A stretch of DNA of 64,000 bases, from contig NC_071329.1 in NCBI RefSeq assembly GCF_010183535.1, forward strand, positions 19,606,879-19,670,878, read 5' to 3'. A program made the translations under genes and the position numbers. The DNA comes from Caenorhabditis remanei (lineage: Eukaryota > Nematoda > Chromadorea > Rhabditida > Rhabditidae). Positions 25,501-37,740 of the stretch are shown one piece after another. The notes beneath the pieces were generated by a model. That model was given only the letters and a program-made list of their open reading frames with translations. It was not told where the DNA came from and did not search any database. Position 1 is the stretch's first letter. Each line of letters begins with the position of its first letter.

Positions 25501-26193
25501 AGTCTTCTACGAGTATTTTGAATTTTGAATTAAATAAATCTTGGGTCTGCATTAAGTTTATTTTATTGTGTTGTTAAACAGTGTCTTGACACCTTAAGGG
25601 GAACGGTGGGCCCGTGTCAAAATTTGAGAGTGTCAAAAAGAGGAGAACACCACAATGAATGAACAAAGATCTCTTGCCCCTGAAGTTAGGCTTCTCCAGA
25701 GCTGCCATAGTTGGCGGGGAAGGTGCTGTTTTTTTTCTGTGGTCTTGGCTAACTTTAATCGGTAAACACGGTAAAACGGCAGAGGTCATGTCCACAATAG
25801 TGTTGGTTTCAGTATGATCTGTCACGGTTCACGTCTTACACAGTTGTTAGTGTTCATTTTATTATAATTTCTTGGTTTAAGTAGATCATATTGAATCTTG
25901 TGTGAGTCTGGCAATGAATCAGATTCAATACTCAAGGTCATGAATTAAGATTAATTAATTCCATGAAAAACAGAAAGTCTACACCAGACTAGCAATTCAA
26001 AAAAAAAGTTTTGCTGATTTTTGACACTTTGATCATTTGAAAACTCAGTTTTCCCTTTTGACATTGCCATAGATACTCTAGACATACTTTCCACTTTCCC
26101 ACTTCTAGTCAGAATCCCGACACCCACTTCTAACCAGAATCGAGACACCCACACTTCCTCTTTCTTATTTTCGTCAAAAATAAACCAGAAAAC
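25501..26193. other. intergenic between lectin-like genes
   Basis: A+T-rich spacer with a probable AATAAA near 25534 and a GGGTCTGC word at 25543. No gene or strong repeat is seen. The last 120 bases probably contain the promoter of the next gene; CCCACTTCTA and CGACACCCAC recur there as a short direct repeat. Confidence 0.4.
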
Positions 26194-29100
26194 ATGAAAT
26201 TTCTCATGATTTTTCTCCTATTATTATGTTTCCCTATTCAAAGTTTCACCCAAGATACCACTCTGACTCCTCCCGTCTATAAAATGGTGAATGTCTTGGG
26301 GGCTCCTGACCCGGAGAACAGTTTTCCGATGATCTTTTCAACTGGCGTTGCATGGGATGATTGTGTTCAACTGTGTTATAATGAACCTCTGTGTGCTTTG
26401 GTCTATGGGAATAGTTCATTGATTTGTGTGCAATATTATATTGGAGATGTTTCAACAGTAAGGAAAGACAAGGAAGAGTCCGTTGCTATGGAGAAAGTGT
26501 CGTTCAAGGTATGGGAGACAACAAACTACAAACTATCAAGGTTCGGAAAGTAATTTCCAGATCCAAGTAACAACAGAAGAACAAAAAATGTGCACTTCAC
26601 TGAATGCGGTGTTGAATGGTGCTGGGACTACTGTTCACCAAAACTTGACTAAAAGTTATCGAATTGCAATTTCTGATGATTTCTATAATATCACTTATGA
26701 GAATAAAGGTATTCCGGAATGCGCCGCTACGCTTGGGCCGAACATGAAGTGTAAGGTAAGTAAATATAGAAATACGGAAGACGAGCGTTTCGGAACCGCC
26801 ACGTTTCGCAGCTATACCATGTTTGCAAATTTGAAATAAAATGCTATGTGTGGTAAAAGGCATGAGAACACATGTGAAAACAGTTGAATAGAAGAAAAAA
26901 CTGTTTGCCCAGTTTTTAAATGGAACAAGGTTGCATTCATTGAATTTTAGACAGGTTGCAACGCAACAATGGTAAGCTTTCGTGGGTATTTTCATCAGCG
27001 AATGGAAAAAACGGGCGCGTTGACTACAAAATCGTGGTTCGATTGTTTGATTCGGTGCTACAATACTAACTGGTGTTTCCTTGCTGAGATGATTGTTCCA
27101 ACTCAGTGTTATTTGTACGTATTGGATGAATTTGTACTGCGTACATTCCCCAATTTCAATGTTCAAGAGGTTTCTGAGAATAATTCTTATTTGGCGATGA
27201 AGGTGAGACACAAAAAACTTTTAAGGTGTACTAAAGTCAACTCTGTGTTTTCATAGAATAATGTATACACACAGGTCGCCACAAGTCGTTCTCAAACGAT
27301 CCTTTGCGGATGCTCCAGACGCACTCAAAATTTAAATTTAGATCTTAGACATTCGAAAAAAATTGACAAAAACGAGGGGTTGCCGACTTTTTTTTTCGGC
27401 CATGTCTTTTTGCAGTTTTTTCTCAAAATCTATCCAATTTTCATGCTGAATTCGACAAAAGTATTTAAAAAATCGAAAATTCTTGCTTTCTGGATCACGC
27501 GCCGAGTCCTAAGAAGTTTTCGGTGAAATCGCGTTTAAAATTACTATTCTCTGCTTCGATATTGCTTGCTGTTCTGAAAGGCTTATGAAAAATTCTTATT
27601 ATTACATGTTGCCGAAAGTTGCCGAAAGTTTCCGAATTGCCGATTATTCTATTAAAAGAATTAGAGTTGACCTTAGAACACCTTTAAATTTGATTCTAAA
27701 ACCGATCAGATGCGTTAAAATTTTTTTCAGTACGTTCCAAATAATTATTGCCCAGCAACGATAGCGGATTTCATAACAGTAAGACTTCCACGGACCGTTA
27801 GTGTAGAATTTTATTTTTCTAAATAAACAAACTTATTTTTTTTAGAATTTTGGTTTTAACACAGTTTATGTGTCTTATACATTTTTTCGATTACATGGTT
27901 TTTCTTTTATTGGCAGTAGCCCGGGACTTTTCGATTGTAATATGACAAACGTTCATAAAATTGCTGGTGTTGCGGGATGTTACAAAGTAAGAACACAAAT
28001 TACAAAAGTCAAAAACTTATATTACATTTTTCAGATTTTTGCGATGCCCTCTACACACAGCAAAGCAGAATTTTATTGTAGCGGAACAGGAAGTGACGGT
28101 TTGATGACAATTCCAGATGTTGCGGGATTAAATGAGATATCGGAAGTGTTGAATACTATAGATTTTGCAGTTGGATTTGTTCATGTTGGATTAATGAGAG
28201 CCACTGAGAGTAGTGTGAGTCATGAGGAAGAAGCTCTGAGTTATTTTGGGTTATACACGGGTCGCATTTTCTCCTTCTCGACCCAAAATTCAGTTGTAGA
28301 ATTCACTTACGGCGAATTCTATTCTCAAAAGCCCAAAAAACGATATACAGGGTGGCTGATAAGTATTGAGACACGTATTTCACTGCATAGAAAAAATCTA
28401 GGTGTCCATTTCAGAAAATAACTATATTTTTTGAATCAATACAACATTATGACCAGCTTTTCAAAAAAAGTACTACTTTTGATTCCGTGATCGCGTGCCA
28501 GACGTCCAGATGTGACAAGGAAAAAGAGACTCTGCGCCGTTGGTAGTTATCACATTCATTGGCTCATATCTTCAGGAGCACAAATTTTCTAAGACTAAGA
28601 ATTTGGTTGGTGACAGCTGAGATCTTATCCTCAAAATTATATTAATACAGAAAACAGATAAACGCATGGTCACGGACCCACAAGGGCTTCAAGTGCAACC
28701 TTCAGTATTGAGAAAAATGAACAAAATAGCGAGTTTTTAGATAAACCGTCACAAAAGTGAAGGACGGAATATAGGAAAAGCTTAACAGTTCTGAACTAAA
28801 CTTAAAGTGTCTAATACATGTTTTGATCATTTGGTTCTCAGGTTATCGCCTTCTTATGAATTGATAATCATGGTTTTCCATTATTTGCTTCAAAAACTAG
28901 ACCTTCTGATATCAGAGAGGCCCCCACTCTCCTCAATTTCAAAAAATTCAAGTTGAGGGCTGAGTAATGTTCAGAAAGTCTACCGTGAGCTATTTAGACC
29001 AATAATGGGACAATCGAATAATTGTTGACCGGTTATTGAATCTCTGTGGTTAATCGTGAAACCTTCCTAGCCGCGGCGCAGAGTCTATTTTTCCTTGTCA

Positions 29101-29610
29101 CATCTGGGCGTCTGGCACGCGACCACGGAATCAAACGTGGTACTTTTTTTTTCAAAAGCTGGTCATAATGTTGTACTGATCCGAAAAATATAGTTATTTT
29201 CTGAAATGGACCCCTAGAGTTTTTTTCTATGCAGGGAAATCAGGGAAATACGTGTCTCAATACTTATCAGCCACCCTGTATTGAACTTTTTGAAGTTTCA
29301 TCTAGTATCAATATCTTCTCACTTTTCAGCCCTGGGAGTGGAAACTTCCTAATTTGACAAGAGATGATACAGAGTTGGTAAAAGTGCTGAGTAAAGAAAC
29401 ATTGGATCAGCCCGGGTCAGTACTTTCATCGAATTGTGTCTTTTTAAATACAAAATTGTTCAGATTGTACTCAGCATTGCATTTTCAAAAAGGAGAACCA
29501 TTGGTATTGCATTCTATAACGTTTGTTTCGTATTATTAGCTTACAAACTGGTTGGTTTTTTCAGTGATACGGACGTCGGAAGTGCATTCATATGTCATTT
29601 TAACAACTGA
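26194..29610 (+). CDS. secreted CW/PAN_3 protein with C-type-lectin-like domain (copy 2)
   Basis: Exons 26194-26508, 26561-26755, 26951-27202, 27731-27778, 27846-27986, 28035-28214, 29330-29415, 29464-29520 and 29565-29610 (439 aa). Signal peptide MKFLMIFLLLLCFPIQSF. Two CW domains (VYKMVNVLGAPDPEN with WDDCVQLCYNEPLC; MVSFRGYFHQ with WFDCLIRCYNTNWCFLAE). C-type-lectin-like C-terminus (GVAGCYKIFAMPSTHSKA, DGLMTIP, FVHVGLMRA, PWEWKLPN, AFICHF). Every exon junction and phase matches the preceding gene, so the two arose by tandem duplication. Its introns are longer: intron 3 is about 530 nt and intron 6 holds a 931-bp transposon. Confidence 0.85.
28348..29278. mobile_element. non-autonomous TA-flanked transposon with ~200-bp inverted ends
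   Basis: Ends CAGGGTGGCTGATAAGTATT (left) and its reverse complement (right) are flanked by TA on both sides (28346-28347 and 29279-29280). The arms remain alignable for about 200 bp, through GAACAAT-free sequence ending near CAGACTCTGCGCCG-type words, with small indels. No transposase frame is visible inside. TA duplication suggests a Tc1/mariner-type source. It lies in intron 6 of the CW/lectin gene and does not disturb the splice sites. Confidence 0.85.
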
Positions 29611-29877
29611 GTTGTTTTTCCATGTTTTCCTTCAAATAAAAAAATGTTACAGTAATTTATCCTAATGTATTGTTATTTCCAAATTGATATCTGTTAGACA
29701 TCAAACTCTAAACCATTCCAGACCAAGAAGTCAAAAAACTTCCGAGGGAGCAGACCACATAAATCCGTCAATCTTGTCTCGTTTGTCTTCATTTTTTCAT
29801 TTTTTTTCTGGGGTAACCATAAGCAATCGTGTGTTAGTACTAGTAACCACTTTTTCTATCAAGTTTCTCCTCTAAAT

Positions 29878-31722
29878 ATGCAACTTTTCTTCAATTTACT
29901 AATATTTTTTGTGATATTCCATGTTGTCCTTCCTGTGAAAATGGTGATGTTCAATGGAGTACCTGACCCGGTTACCAGTTATCCAACGAGTATTAGTCAG
30001 GCATCAACAGGAACGATGTGTGCAGAGACTTGTGAAACAGACACGTATTGTATTTTGTCTTTTTGGAATACTTCTCTAAATTGTTATTTGTATTCTGTGG
30101 GGGATATGATAAGGATTAAGGAAGATACGAATGTGGAGGGAGAGAAGGGCAAAGTGGCTTTTAAGGTTCATTTGAATTATCGGCACGTCGATAATCTAAC
30201 TCCTAAACTCTAGATACAAGAAACTGCTCCATGTGCACAATCCGCTGTTCAAATGTTTCAAGGAATCACCAATTCCTTCGCCAACAAACCTATTGAGTCA
30301 TATGAACTGGCAGTGGAAAGTTCCAATTCTTATGAGATACAGTACAGTATGTTTTGGAGGATTTTGATATGACTTTTTAAAAACTTATGTTTTCAGAATA
30401 CAGTCTACCCTATAACTGCCCTGATTGGGTTGACCCGGTTCCGTCTTGTCAGGTATTATAGATTCACTTCTTTTTTCCTTGTTCCTCTATTCTCATTTTC
30501 ATTCAGAACTGTCCAATAACAATGATGAGTTTCCGAGGAACAGCTACAGTAGCCAAACAGACTGCTCCGACAGTCAATTCATGGACAGAATGTATGTATG
30601 CATGTTGGATGGATAATAACTGTTTTCTGGCTTGGATGAAAGCGTCCCCGAAGTGTGGGATTGCTTCTTATGGAGATGTGACAGCGGTTACTAAGTTGGA
30701 TAGGTCAAAAGCTCCAACTTCAGATGGTTCTTTGAATTTTCTGGCAATCAAGGTGAAAACTACAGTAGGACATATTAGTTTGACACAGTTCTTACCATTG
30801 CGCTCTACCGAAATCAATTTTTTTTGGTTTTGGTGAAGCGCGGTTGTAAGAAGCGTATCGTAGTTGTCTGCCAGGAATCTTCTCTTCCAAGTTTTTCTAT
30901 TTTCCAGTACGTCTCAGATGAAACCACTTGTGACCTCAGCTTCGATTTACTATGGGATGGAACTCACTCTTTGGTAGATCCCTAATTACCTTTTCAATAG
31001 AATCAGTTAATACAAATTCCAGAAAGCTAACTCGACCACCTACTCTGACTACCAACCAACTGCTACGGGAGCACGCACGGTATTCAATTGGACATCAAAG
31101 TCAGCAACCGAGAATTGCGATGGTGAAGTCTACAAAATGAATGGAGTCAGTGGGTGCTGGATTGTGAGTCCAAACACTACTTCGGGAACTAATTAAGGAT
31201 TTAATTAACTAGATAATAAAGAAGACTATGAATCGTGCTGAAGCAGAATCGAGTTGTTTGGCTGCTGGTGGAGACGGGTTGATGCCTATACCGAAGCTCA
31301 TAGCAATAGATAGATTTGCAGACGACTTACCGTATTCTGATTTGGAATATGGAGATGTTCATGTTGGAATATCTCGTAAAACCACTTCTAGTGTGAGTTG
31401 TACACCTAAAACTACAGTAATACGTAAACCACTTCCAGCCCTGGGAATGGACACTACCAGAACAGCTGATTGACAATAAAGGGATGGTATGGCTATCAGG
31501 TGAACCGAATTCTGCTCAGTAAGAAAAAACTATTTGACCTACTCCAAAATCAAAAAAACTATTCCAGCACATTGGCTCTCTTGTCAATTGCAAAAAATGA
31601 AGATGGACCCCATGGTCTGAAGTCGATTACGTATGGAACTTTTACCAAAAAGTTTTAAAAAAAAGAAATTTTTCAGCGCAACGAGTCTTGCGGTGGGAGC
31701 AATTTGTCATCTTCCTTCTTGA
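29878..31722 (+). CDS. secreted CW/PAN_3 protein with C-type-lectin-like domain (copy 3)
   Basis: Exons 29878-30165, 30214-30346, 30397-30452, 30507-30752, 30908-30973, 31023-31163, 31213-31392, 31439-31518, 31568-31630 and 31677-31722 (432 aa). Signal peptide MQLFFNLLIFFVIFHVVLP. First CW domain (KMVMFNGVPDPVTSYP, MCAETCETDTYCILSFWN, CYLYSVGD); second CW domain (NCPITMMSFRGT, WTECMYACWMDNNCFLAW). C-type-lectin-like end (GVSGCWI, AEAESSCLAAGGDGLMPIP, DVHVGISRK, PWEWTLPE, GAICHLPS). It pairs with the next gene and is more distant from the two upstream. An intron splits SCQ from NCPITM; the neighbour lacks it. Confidence 0.85.
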
Positions 31723-32185
31723 TTGGAATTGCAGAAACTCTTTCAATTTTTTTGTTGTTTGCTTATTGGGTACCTTTCATTAAAAAAATAAATTGTTTTT
31801 TTGCCTTTTCTTTTTGCTATTAGCTCGTTTTTTTCAGTTTCACCCCTTTTTTCTTCGGTTTCGGTAGTAGTAAGAAGCGTGCCGGGCTAATATGTTCATT
31901 AAAAAACGAGACAGTGTAGTTGGTCATTGTAAATAGACACCAACCAATAAATTTTTACAACGACTATGCTGCAACTCTTACTAGCAGTACAACCAAGAAA
32001 CCAACATCGTGCAAGTTTCAAAATAGAATAAAAAGAAGGAGTTAGACCACATAAAGCCATCAGTTTTCTTCTCTCTAGTTTTTCTTTTTTCTTTTTTGTC
32101 TGTCTGAAGTATCCATAAGCAACAGGGTGTTGGCAGTACTCAGTGTGCTCAGTCTGTTGTGTTGCTCCCAAATTTCTTCTCCAAC

Positions 32186-34130
32186 ATGCAAACTTTATGG
32201 ATAATTCTGTTATTCATCTTGGTATTTCGTGTAGTCCTCCCTGCTAAAATGGTGATGTTCAATGGGACACCTGACCCGATTACTAGTTATCCAACTAGCA
32301 TTAGTTGGATATCAACAGGAACGATGTGTGCAGAGGCTTGTGAAGCAGACGCGTATTGTGTTTTGTCTTTTTGGAATATTTCTTTGAATTGCTATTTGTA
32401 TTCAGTGGGAGATGTTGTATGGATTGAGATGGATGTGAGAGAAACGGATCAGGTGGCTTTTAAGGTGAGATTTTCATATTAAGAAAAGAGACGCAGAGAA
32501 TTGGGAGTGTCTCGTAGTCTGTATCTCTCTCTCTCTCTCTCACTGGAGACACCCCTCAAAGTTTAAACCCGTTTATCGAAAGAGGGAAGAACGCTATCAA
32601 GAAAATTTATTTGGTGAGAAATAGAGCTTAAAATTCTGCGCGTTTTGTTAGTTGACAACTTTTTGATAGCTGTTCAAAGTCGAGAGAAATACGGTGTTCT
32701 CTAAAAGCACTACAAACTACAAAAGTGAGCTAGCAGACCAAAATTGAATTCCAGATCCAAGAGGATGTTCCGTGTGCACAAACAGCTGAACAAATGTTTC
32801 AAGGAATCACCAATTCCTTCCCTCACGATCCTATCGAATCATATGAGCTGGTAGTAAAAAGTTCCACTTCTTATGAGATACAGTACAGTAAGTCTTGGAA
32901 GATTTTGGTATTACTATTAAAAAAACTTATCTTTTTAGAATACACCCTACCCTACGGGTGCCAAACGTGGGTGGAGCCTGTGGCGTCTTGTCAGAACTGT
33001 CCAATAACAATGATGAGTTTCCGTGGCATACGTACATTATACAAGGCGACTGAACCGACAGTCAATTCATGGACAGAATGTATGTATGCATGTTATATGG
33101 ATGACAACTGTTTCCTGGCTTCCATGACTATGTTAAAAGGCTGTAGTATCGTTTCTTATGGATATGTGATATCAGTTGTCAACTTGGATAGGTCGAATGT
33201 ACCTACTTCGTCGACAGCTTTGAATTTTTTGGCTATCAAAGTGAGTTGGAGACAAAAATCCATAACAACAACTTATAATTTCCAGTATGTTCCTGACAAT
33301 TTCACGTGTAATCTAGACTTTGATTCAATATGGAACAAGCCACACACTTTGGTAAGTCAAAGAAAGGTTTCCTAGGTTTCTTGAGACGAAAACTTCAGAA
33401 AGCAGTCAGCTCCGCCGCCACTTACACCGCCTATCGACCCATAACTTCCGGAACAAATATGGAATTTATGTGGATACCAAAAGGACTCACAACATGTGAA
33501 TCTGCAAACGTTTCGACCATCGAAGGAGTCAGTGGGTGCTATACAGTGAGGTTTTTGTACACTTGGCTAAGTTCTCGGATGCACTATGTTTTATGAAAAA
33601 CGGACTTTCAGATCATCAAAAAAAATATGAACTATTCAATCAGTGTATCCGCGTGTACTGCAATTGGAAGTGATGGACTGATGACTATCCCTAATGAAGC
33701 TGCTATCACAAACATCGAAACTGCAATGACAAAGCTTGGAATGAAAGATGGATACTATACTGTTGGACTAACAAGGGACACCACTTCAAGTGTGAGTTTT
33801 CGTATTTATAATCAAAGTTTCAGGTAGTTTTTGAAATGAGTGCATTTTCAGCCTTGGAAATGGACGCTTCCTGAACTAGTCATTGATGCAAGTGGTGAAA
33901 AATGGTGCGCCGGTCAGCCGGGTGCTAGCAATCTGTAAGGAAAAGTTTCCATTTTCATTCCAAAAAAAATATTTTCAGCACCTACACCTACTTGAAATTT
34001 TTCCCAGGCGAAGAACCTGGTCTGTATCCTTTGAGGTTTGAGAAAAATTATATTTTTGATATAATATAAAACATGTATTTTCAGTGCAATTGGTGGCACT
34101 ACAGGAACAATTTGTCATATCCCGTTTTAG
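32186..34130 (+). CDS. secreted CW/PAN_3 protein with C-type-lectin-like domain (copy 4)
   Basis: Exons 32186-32464, 32755-32887, 32939-33240, 33286-33351, 33399-33545, 33612-33791, 33852-33934, 33979-34035 and 34085-34130 (430 aa). Signal peptide MQTLWIILLFILVFRVVLP. CW domains (KMVMFNGTPDPITSYP, MCAEACEADAYCVLSFWN; CPITMMSFRGIRTL, WTECMYACYMDDNCFLAS). C-type-lectin-like C-terminus (GVSGCYT, DGLMTIP, YTVGLTRDT, PWKWTLPE, GTICHIPF). A second in-frame ATG lies 27 codons upstream (32159), but the signal peptide favours 32186. Compared with copy 3, one intron is missing between CQ and NCPITM. Intron 1 holds half a hairpin element ending 13 nt before the acceptor, the only such hairpin inside the lectin-like genes. 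Confidence 0.85.
32640..32741. repeat. partial foldback arm and half hairpin in an intron
   Basis: TTAGTTGACAACTTTTTGAT at about 32648 belongs to the GTAGTTGACAAC family. Directly after, 32709-32741 keeps the loop core ACTACAAACTACA and the right stem GAGCTAGCAGACCAA of the hairpin family, without the left stem. Both lie in intron 1 of copy 4. Confidence 0.65.
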
Positions 34131-34301
34131 ATGCTTTAAAAAAAAAAAAAACTTTTCAGGATCACTTTTATTATTGCACAAAAATGTATACACTGGTGTA
34201 CATATTTTTTACAACCTTGTTTTTATATGGAGAAAAACTAAAATTTTCAGTTTCAAATATTTTATAACCCTGTTTTCATTTTCAAACTTAACTTTCTGAT
34301 T

Positions 34302-34402
34302 TTGGTCTGCTAGCTCACTACAAACTACACTAGCAGAGCTAGCAGACCAATCGTTGGTCTACTAGCTCTGAATCTGTAGTTTGTAGTGAGCTTGCAGATC
34401 AA
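34302..34402. repeat. back-to-back hairpin pair
   Basis: Hairpins 34302-34350 (loop core ACTACAAACTACA) and 34354-34402 (loop core TGTAGTTTGTAGT) in opposed orientation, three bases apart, downstream of the last lectin-like gene. Confidence 0.85.
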
Positions 34403-35722
34403 AACTCACCTTTTTAGCAGTTTCCGGTACACCTAACCTATTTCAATATTCATTTTCTGATCATCATTCCTGCTTATTTTAAAAGTGTCAAAAACTCAGA
34501 AGAAAAGGAACATAATTCCAGATTATCCCCTCTTTCTATAAGTATAAATTGTTCTCTCTGCTGATGTAATTTCGTGACCTATTTCCATAATGTAGTTTTC
34601 TATGCTCTCCTTTAATTCCTTATCAATTTTTCGTATGTTGCATTTTTCACAAAAAAGGTGATAAAAACTTTTACTTGATAATATCATTATTTTTCTGATC
34701 ATTGTGGTTCCTTGGTTATGGTTTTTCTGAGTTTATGTCTGCAGAGACTGTTTATTTTAATAAAATGTGTTGTCGAATCTGAAAATTGTTGTCTTTGTTG
34801 TATCCTTTTGGTTTAGTTACAATTTTCAAGTTTTCTGGAACATTCTACCAAAGGGGCGGGGCTTAGTCTGTTCTTTCCAAGTTCTTAGAAGGATATGGTC
34901 ATCCGATATATTAATTACGAGCCACTTTAAATTTTGTACCTGAGACATGAGACTCATACTCGAAAACCACAGATTCAGTACCGCTCAAACGATTTTATAC
35001 TTTGGTTGGTTTCAATAGAAACTGGCCAACTTTGACAGAGTATTTCGGTGTCCCCTGATTGTCCGATAAACTCAATTTCGTATGGACTGGACAGAACAAA
35101 GCTGGACCTTTATTTTTGCAGTTGACCATTTTTTTTGTAGGGACAATATCTTGAAAGTAATAGGTCATCATCTCTGAACTCGACTAATTTCAGAGCATAT
35201 TAGCGAAATTTTGGAGCTATTTCCTTTGACAACCTGTAACTTTCAAGATATTGTCCCTACAAAAAAATGGTCCACTACAAAAATGATGTGTGTTTTGCTC
35301 TGTCCAACCCATACAAAATAAAATTTGTCGGACAAACAGGTGACACCGAAATGCACTATCAAACTTAATTATTTTCCACTGTAAAAGTTGATAACCTTTT
35401 GAACGATACTCATACTGCTCTACTATTTTTGAAAAATCCTTTTGATCTGTAGTCTAGTTCAGAAAACTGTATTCCGAGCTCAAATATTTCCCATTTCATA
35501 AAAAGTGAAATTTCTCATTGTCACCTTTCTCCCCCTTCTTTATGCATGTATATTGAGTGTGACCCATCGGAAGAAAACTGATAACAGAAGTTAATATGAT
35601 CATTATTTTTTTATGATCAAAGAAGATTCTAAGGTCACATTCCTGCTGGGGAATAGTTTTTGAAATTTAGCTGTTTTCTTTGGTCTGCTTATTTTTAACA
35701 ACGTTTCAAACGTGGATTCCAG
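34403..35722. other. intergenic with a foldback element
   Basis: A+T-rich spacer. A diverged foldback spans about 35030-35370. Mirrored words include GTATTTCGGTGTC / GACACCGAAATGC, GTCCGATAAACT / TTTGTCGGACA, and AATATCTTGAAAGTAA / TTACTTTCAAGATATT-like inner arms around TTGCAGTTGACC. No gene seen. Confidence 0.55.
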
Positions 35723-37740
35723 ATGTCCACGTCATCTGCCACATCTTCAGACAACCCTCAAAAACACACAATTGGATTGATCACAGCAATATCATATACA
35801 GTTGGAGACATTGTTGGATCAGGTATAATAGTCATCTGGGTTTCCTAAACAGGCTCAAACCTGAAATATATTTTACATTAACTAGCTCGAACCACATTTT
35901 TATTTTTTCCAGGAATCTTCATCTCCCCCACATCAATATTAAACCATGCGGGATCAGTTGGTCTCTCGCTCTGCCTGTGGGCTCTTTGTGCATTCATTTC
36001 TCTTTTTGGAGCACTTTCCTACGTGGAGTTAGGGACGACAATCAGAAAATCTGGATGCGATTTTGCTTATTTGAGTCATTTCGGATGGTAAGTCCAGGTT
36101 TTGGGTCATTTTCCCGATTTTCACATTTCCAGGCGCCCCCTGGCCTCCTCCTTCATGTGGGTGTCTACATGTCTTTCCTATCCAGCAGTTCTCGCTATTC
36201 AAGCAATTTCATTTGGAGAGTATATTGTCACAGGTACGTGGGTCTGCTTGGTCTGCTTATTCACAAGTTTCCAGGACTGGACAGTTGGATTACTGTAGAT
36301 GAAGACTATCGGTTTATGACATATCGATTGGTGGGATTCTCAATGTTATGTGAGTTGAGAGATGTGGAAATGATGTAGTTTGTAGTTTTCAGGGCCCCTA
36401 ATGCTTCTCAATTTCTTCTCCCTGAAAAAAGTGGCGGGCGCCTTCCAAATCGTCGCCACAGCCATCAAACTCATCGTAGCATCCGTCATTATTTTCACGG
36501 GACTCTACCATATTTTAATCAAAAAACAGACCCAAAATTTTCAAAATTCATTCCAAGGATCCGATTGGAATCCGGGGAATCTGGTATTAGGTGTCTATTC
36601 TGGTCTGTTTGCTTATAATGGATGGGATGTGTTGAATTTTGGAGCAGAGGAGATCGAAAATCCGAGGAGGTAAGATTATTGAAATTTTGGTCTGCTAACT
36701 ACGCTACAAGTTATACGTCTGGAGCTAGCAGACCAACTTTGACCAACTAACTTTTACTTGGTCAAAGTTGGCCTGCTACCGCCTCGTGTGTAGTTCGTAG
36801 TGAAGCTAGCAGACCAAAATAATCTTTTTCACTTTTTCCATTTTTTCAGAACCCTCCCTATCGCCGCAATCAGTGGAATCGCCATCTCAGCAACCGTCTT
36901 CATTCTGATGAATGTCTCATATTTTTCAGTTTTATCTGTTGAAGATTTCAAAAATTCTCCGGCCGTGGCAGTGGTCAGTCTTAATAGTATTACATACTCC
37001 AAATTTTTCTTAAAATTCCAGACATTTGCCGAGCGAACCCTTGGAAACTTCCACTACGCAATTCCATTTCTGATTTCCCTTCTTCTTATTGGAAGTATGA
37101 ACACCACTATTTTCGCATGCAGTCGTTATATGTATTCGGGTGCCCAACAGTCTGTTATGCCTACTCCGCTACGTGGAATTCATTACGCGTCAAGGAGTCC
37201 AAGGCTAGCGGTTTTTGCGGAGGTACAGTTTGGCTGAAATTTTTTTTTTGCTAAAATGTTTTCTCCAGATTCTCATCGCAATTTGCTTGAGCTTTATCGG
37301 AAATCTCGACCAACTCATCAGTTATATGTCATTCGCTCTTTGGTCTCAAAGAACTTGTACTCAAGCCGGATTCATTTATTTCAAGCTTCGTGGCACTCTA
37401 AAATCGAAAAATAGTTTTGAAGTGCCGATTTTTGTGCCAATTATATTCTTCATCATCTGCATTGCTCTTCTAGTAATTCCTATCACTCAGGTTTGGTCTG
37501 CTAATGTTCCTAACACTACAAACTACAAGATTTCAGAACTACCACGTGGCAATCTACGGGTTGAGTATGACTGCAGGCGGAGCCCTAATTTATATAGTTT
37601 TCATTTACCCGAAAGTTCTCCCGGAGGTTTTATACAAAATCAACGATTCTATTGTAAAATTTGTACAAATTATATTTAATTGTGTCATTGAGAAATCACT
37701 GGGTAACAGCGATGAACCTCGCGAAAACGCGCTCCGTTGA
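35723..37740 (+). CDS. SLC7/LAT-type amino-acid transporter (aat family)
   Basis: Exons 35723-35822, 35913-36087, 36133-36233, 36275-36349, 36393-36669, 36850-36973, 37022-37222, 37269-37490 and 37537-37740 (492 aa, about 12 membrane segments). Near the N-terminus, [18 protein letters not shown] is the GSGIF substrate-binding loop of APC/SLC7 transporters; [23 protein letters not shown] is the conserved TM6 and following loop. These carriers exchange amino acids across the plasma membrane. The loop after TM3 lacks the cysteine that bonds heavy chains such as 4F2hc, so it may act without that link. The start ATG directly follows a CAG acceptor (SL-type). The last 14 codons lie inside an inverted-repeat element beginning at 37696, so the C-terminal tail is probably recent. 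Intron 5 has two hairpins; intron 8 has a partial one. Confidence 0.88.
36687..36817. repeat. hairpin family pair and partial in transporter introns
   Basis: Copies 36687-36736 and 36768-36817 in intron 5 are opposed, with a 31-nt spacer that is itself a small inverted repeat (TTTGACCAA / TTGGTCAAAG). A partial copy at 37493-37529 in intron 8 keeps the left TTGGTCTGCTA and the loop core ACTACAAACTACA. Confidence 0.8.
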
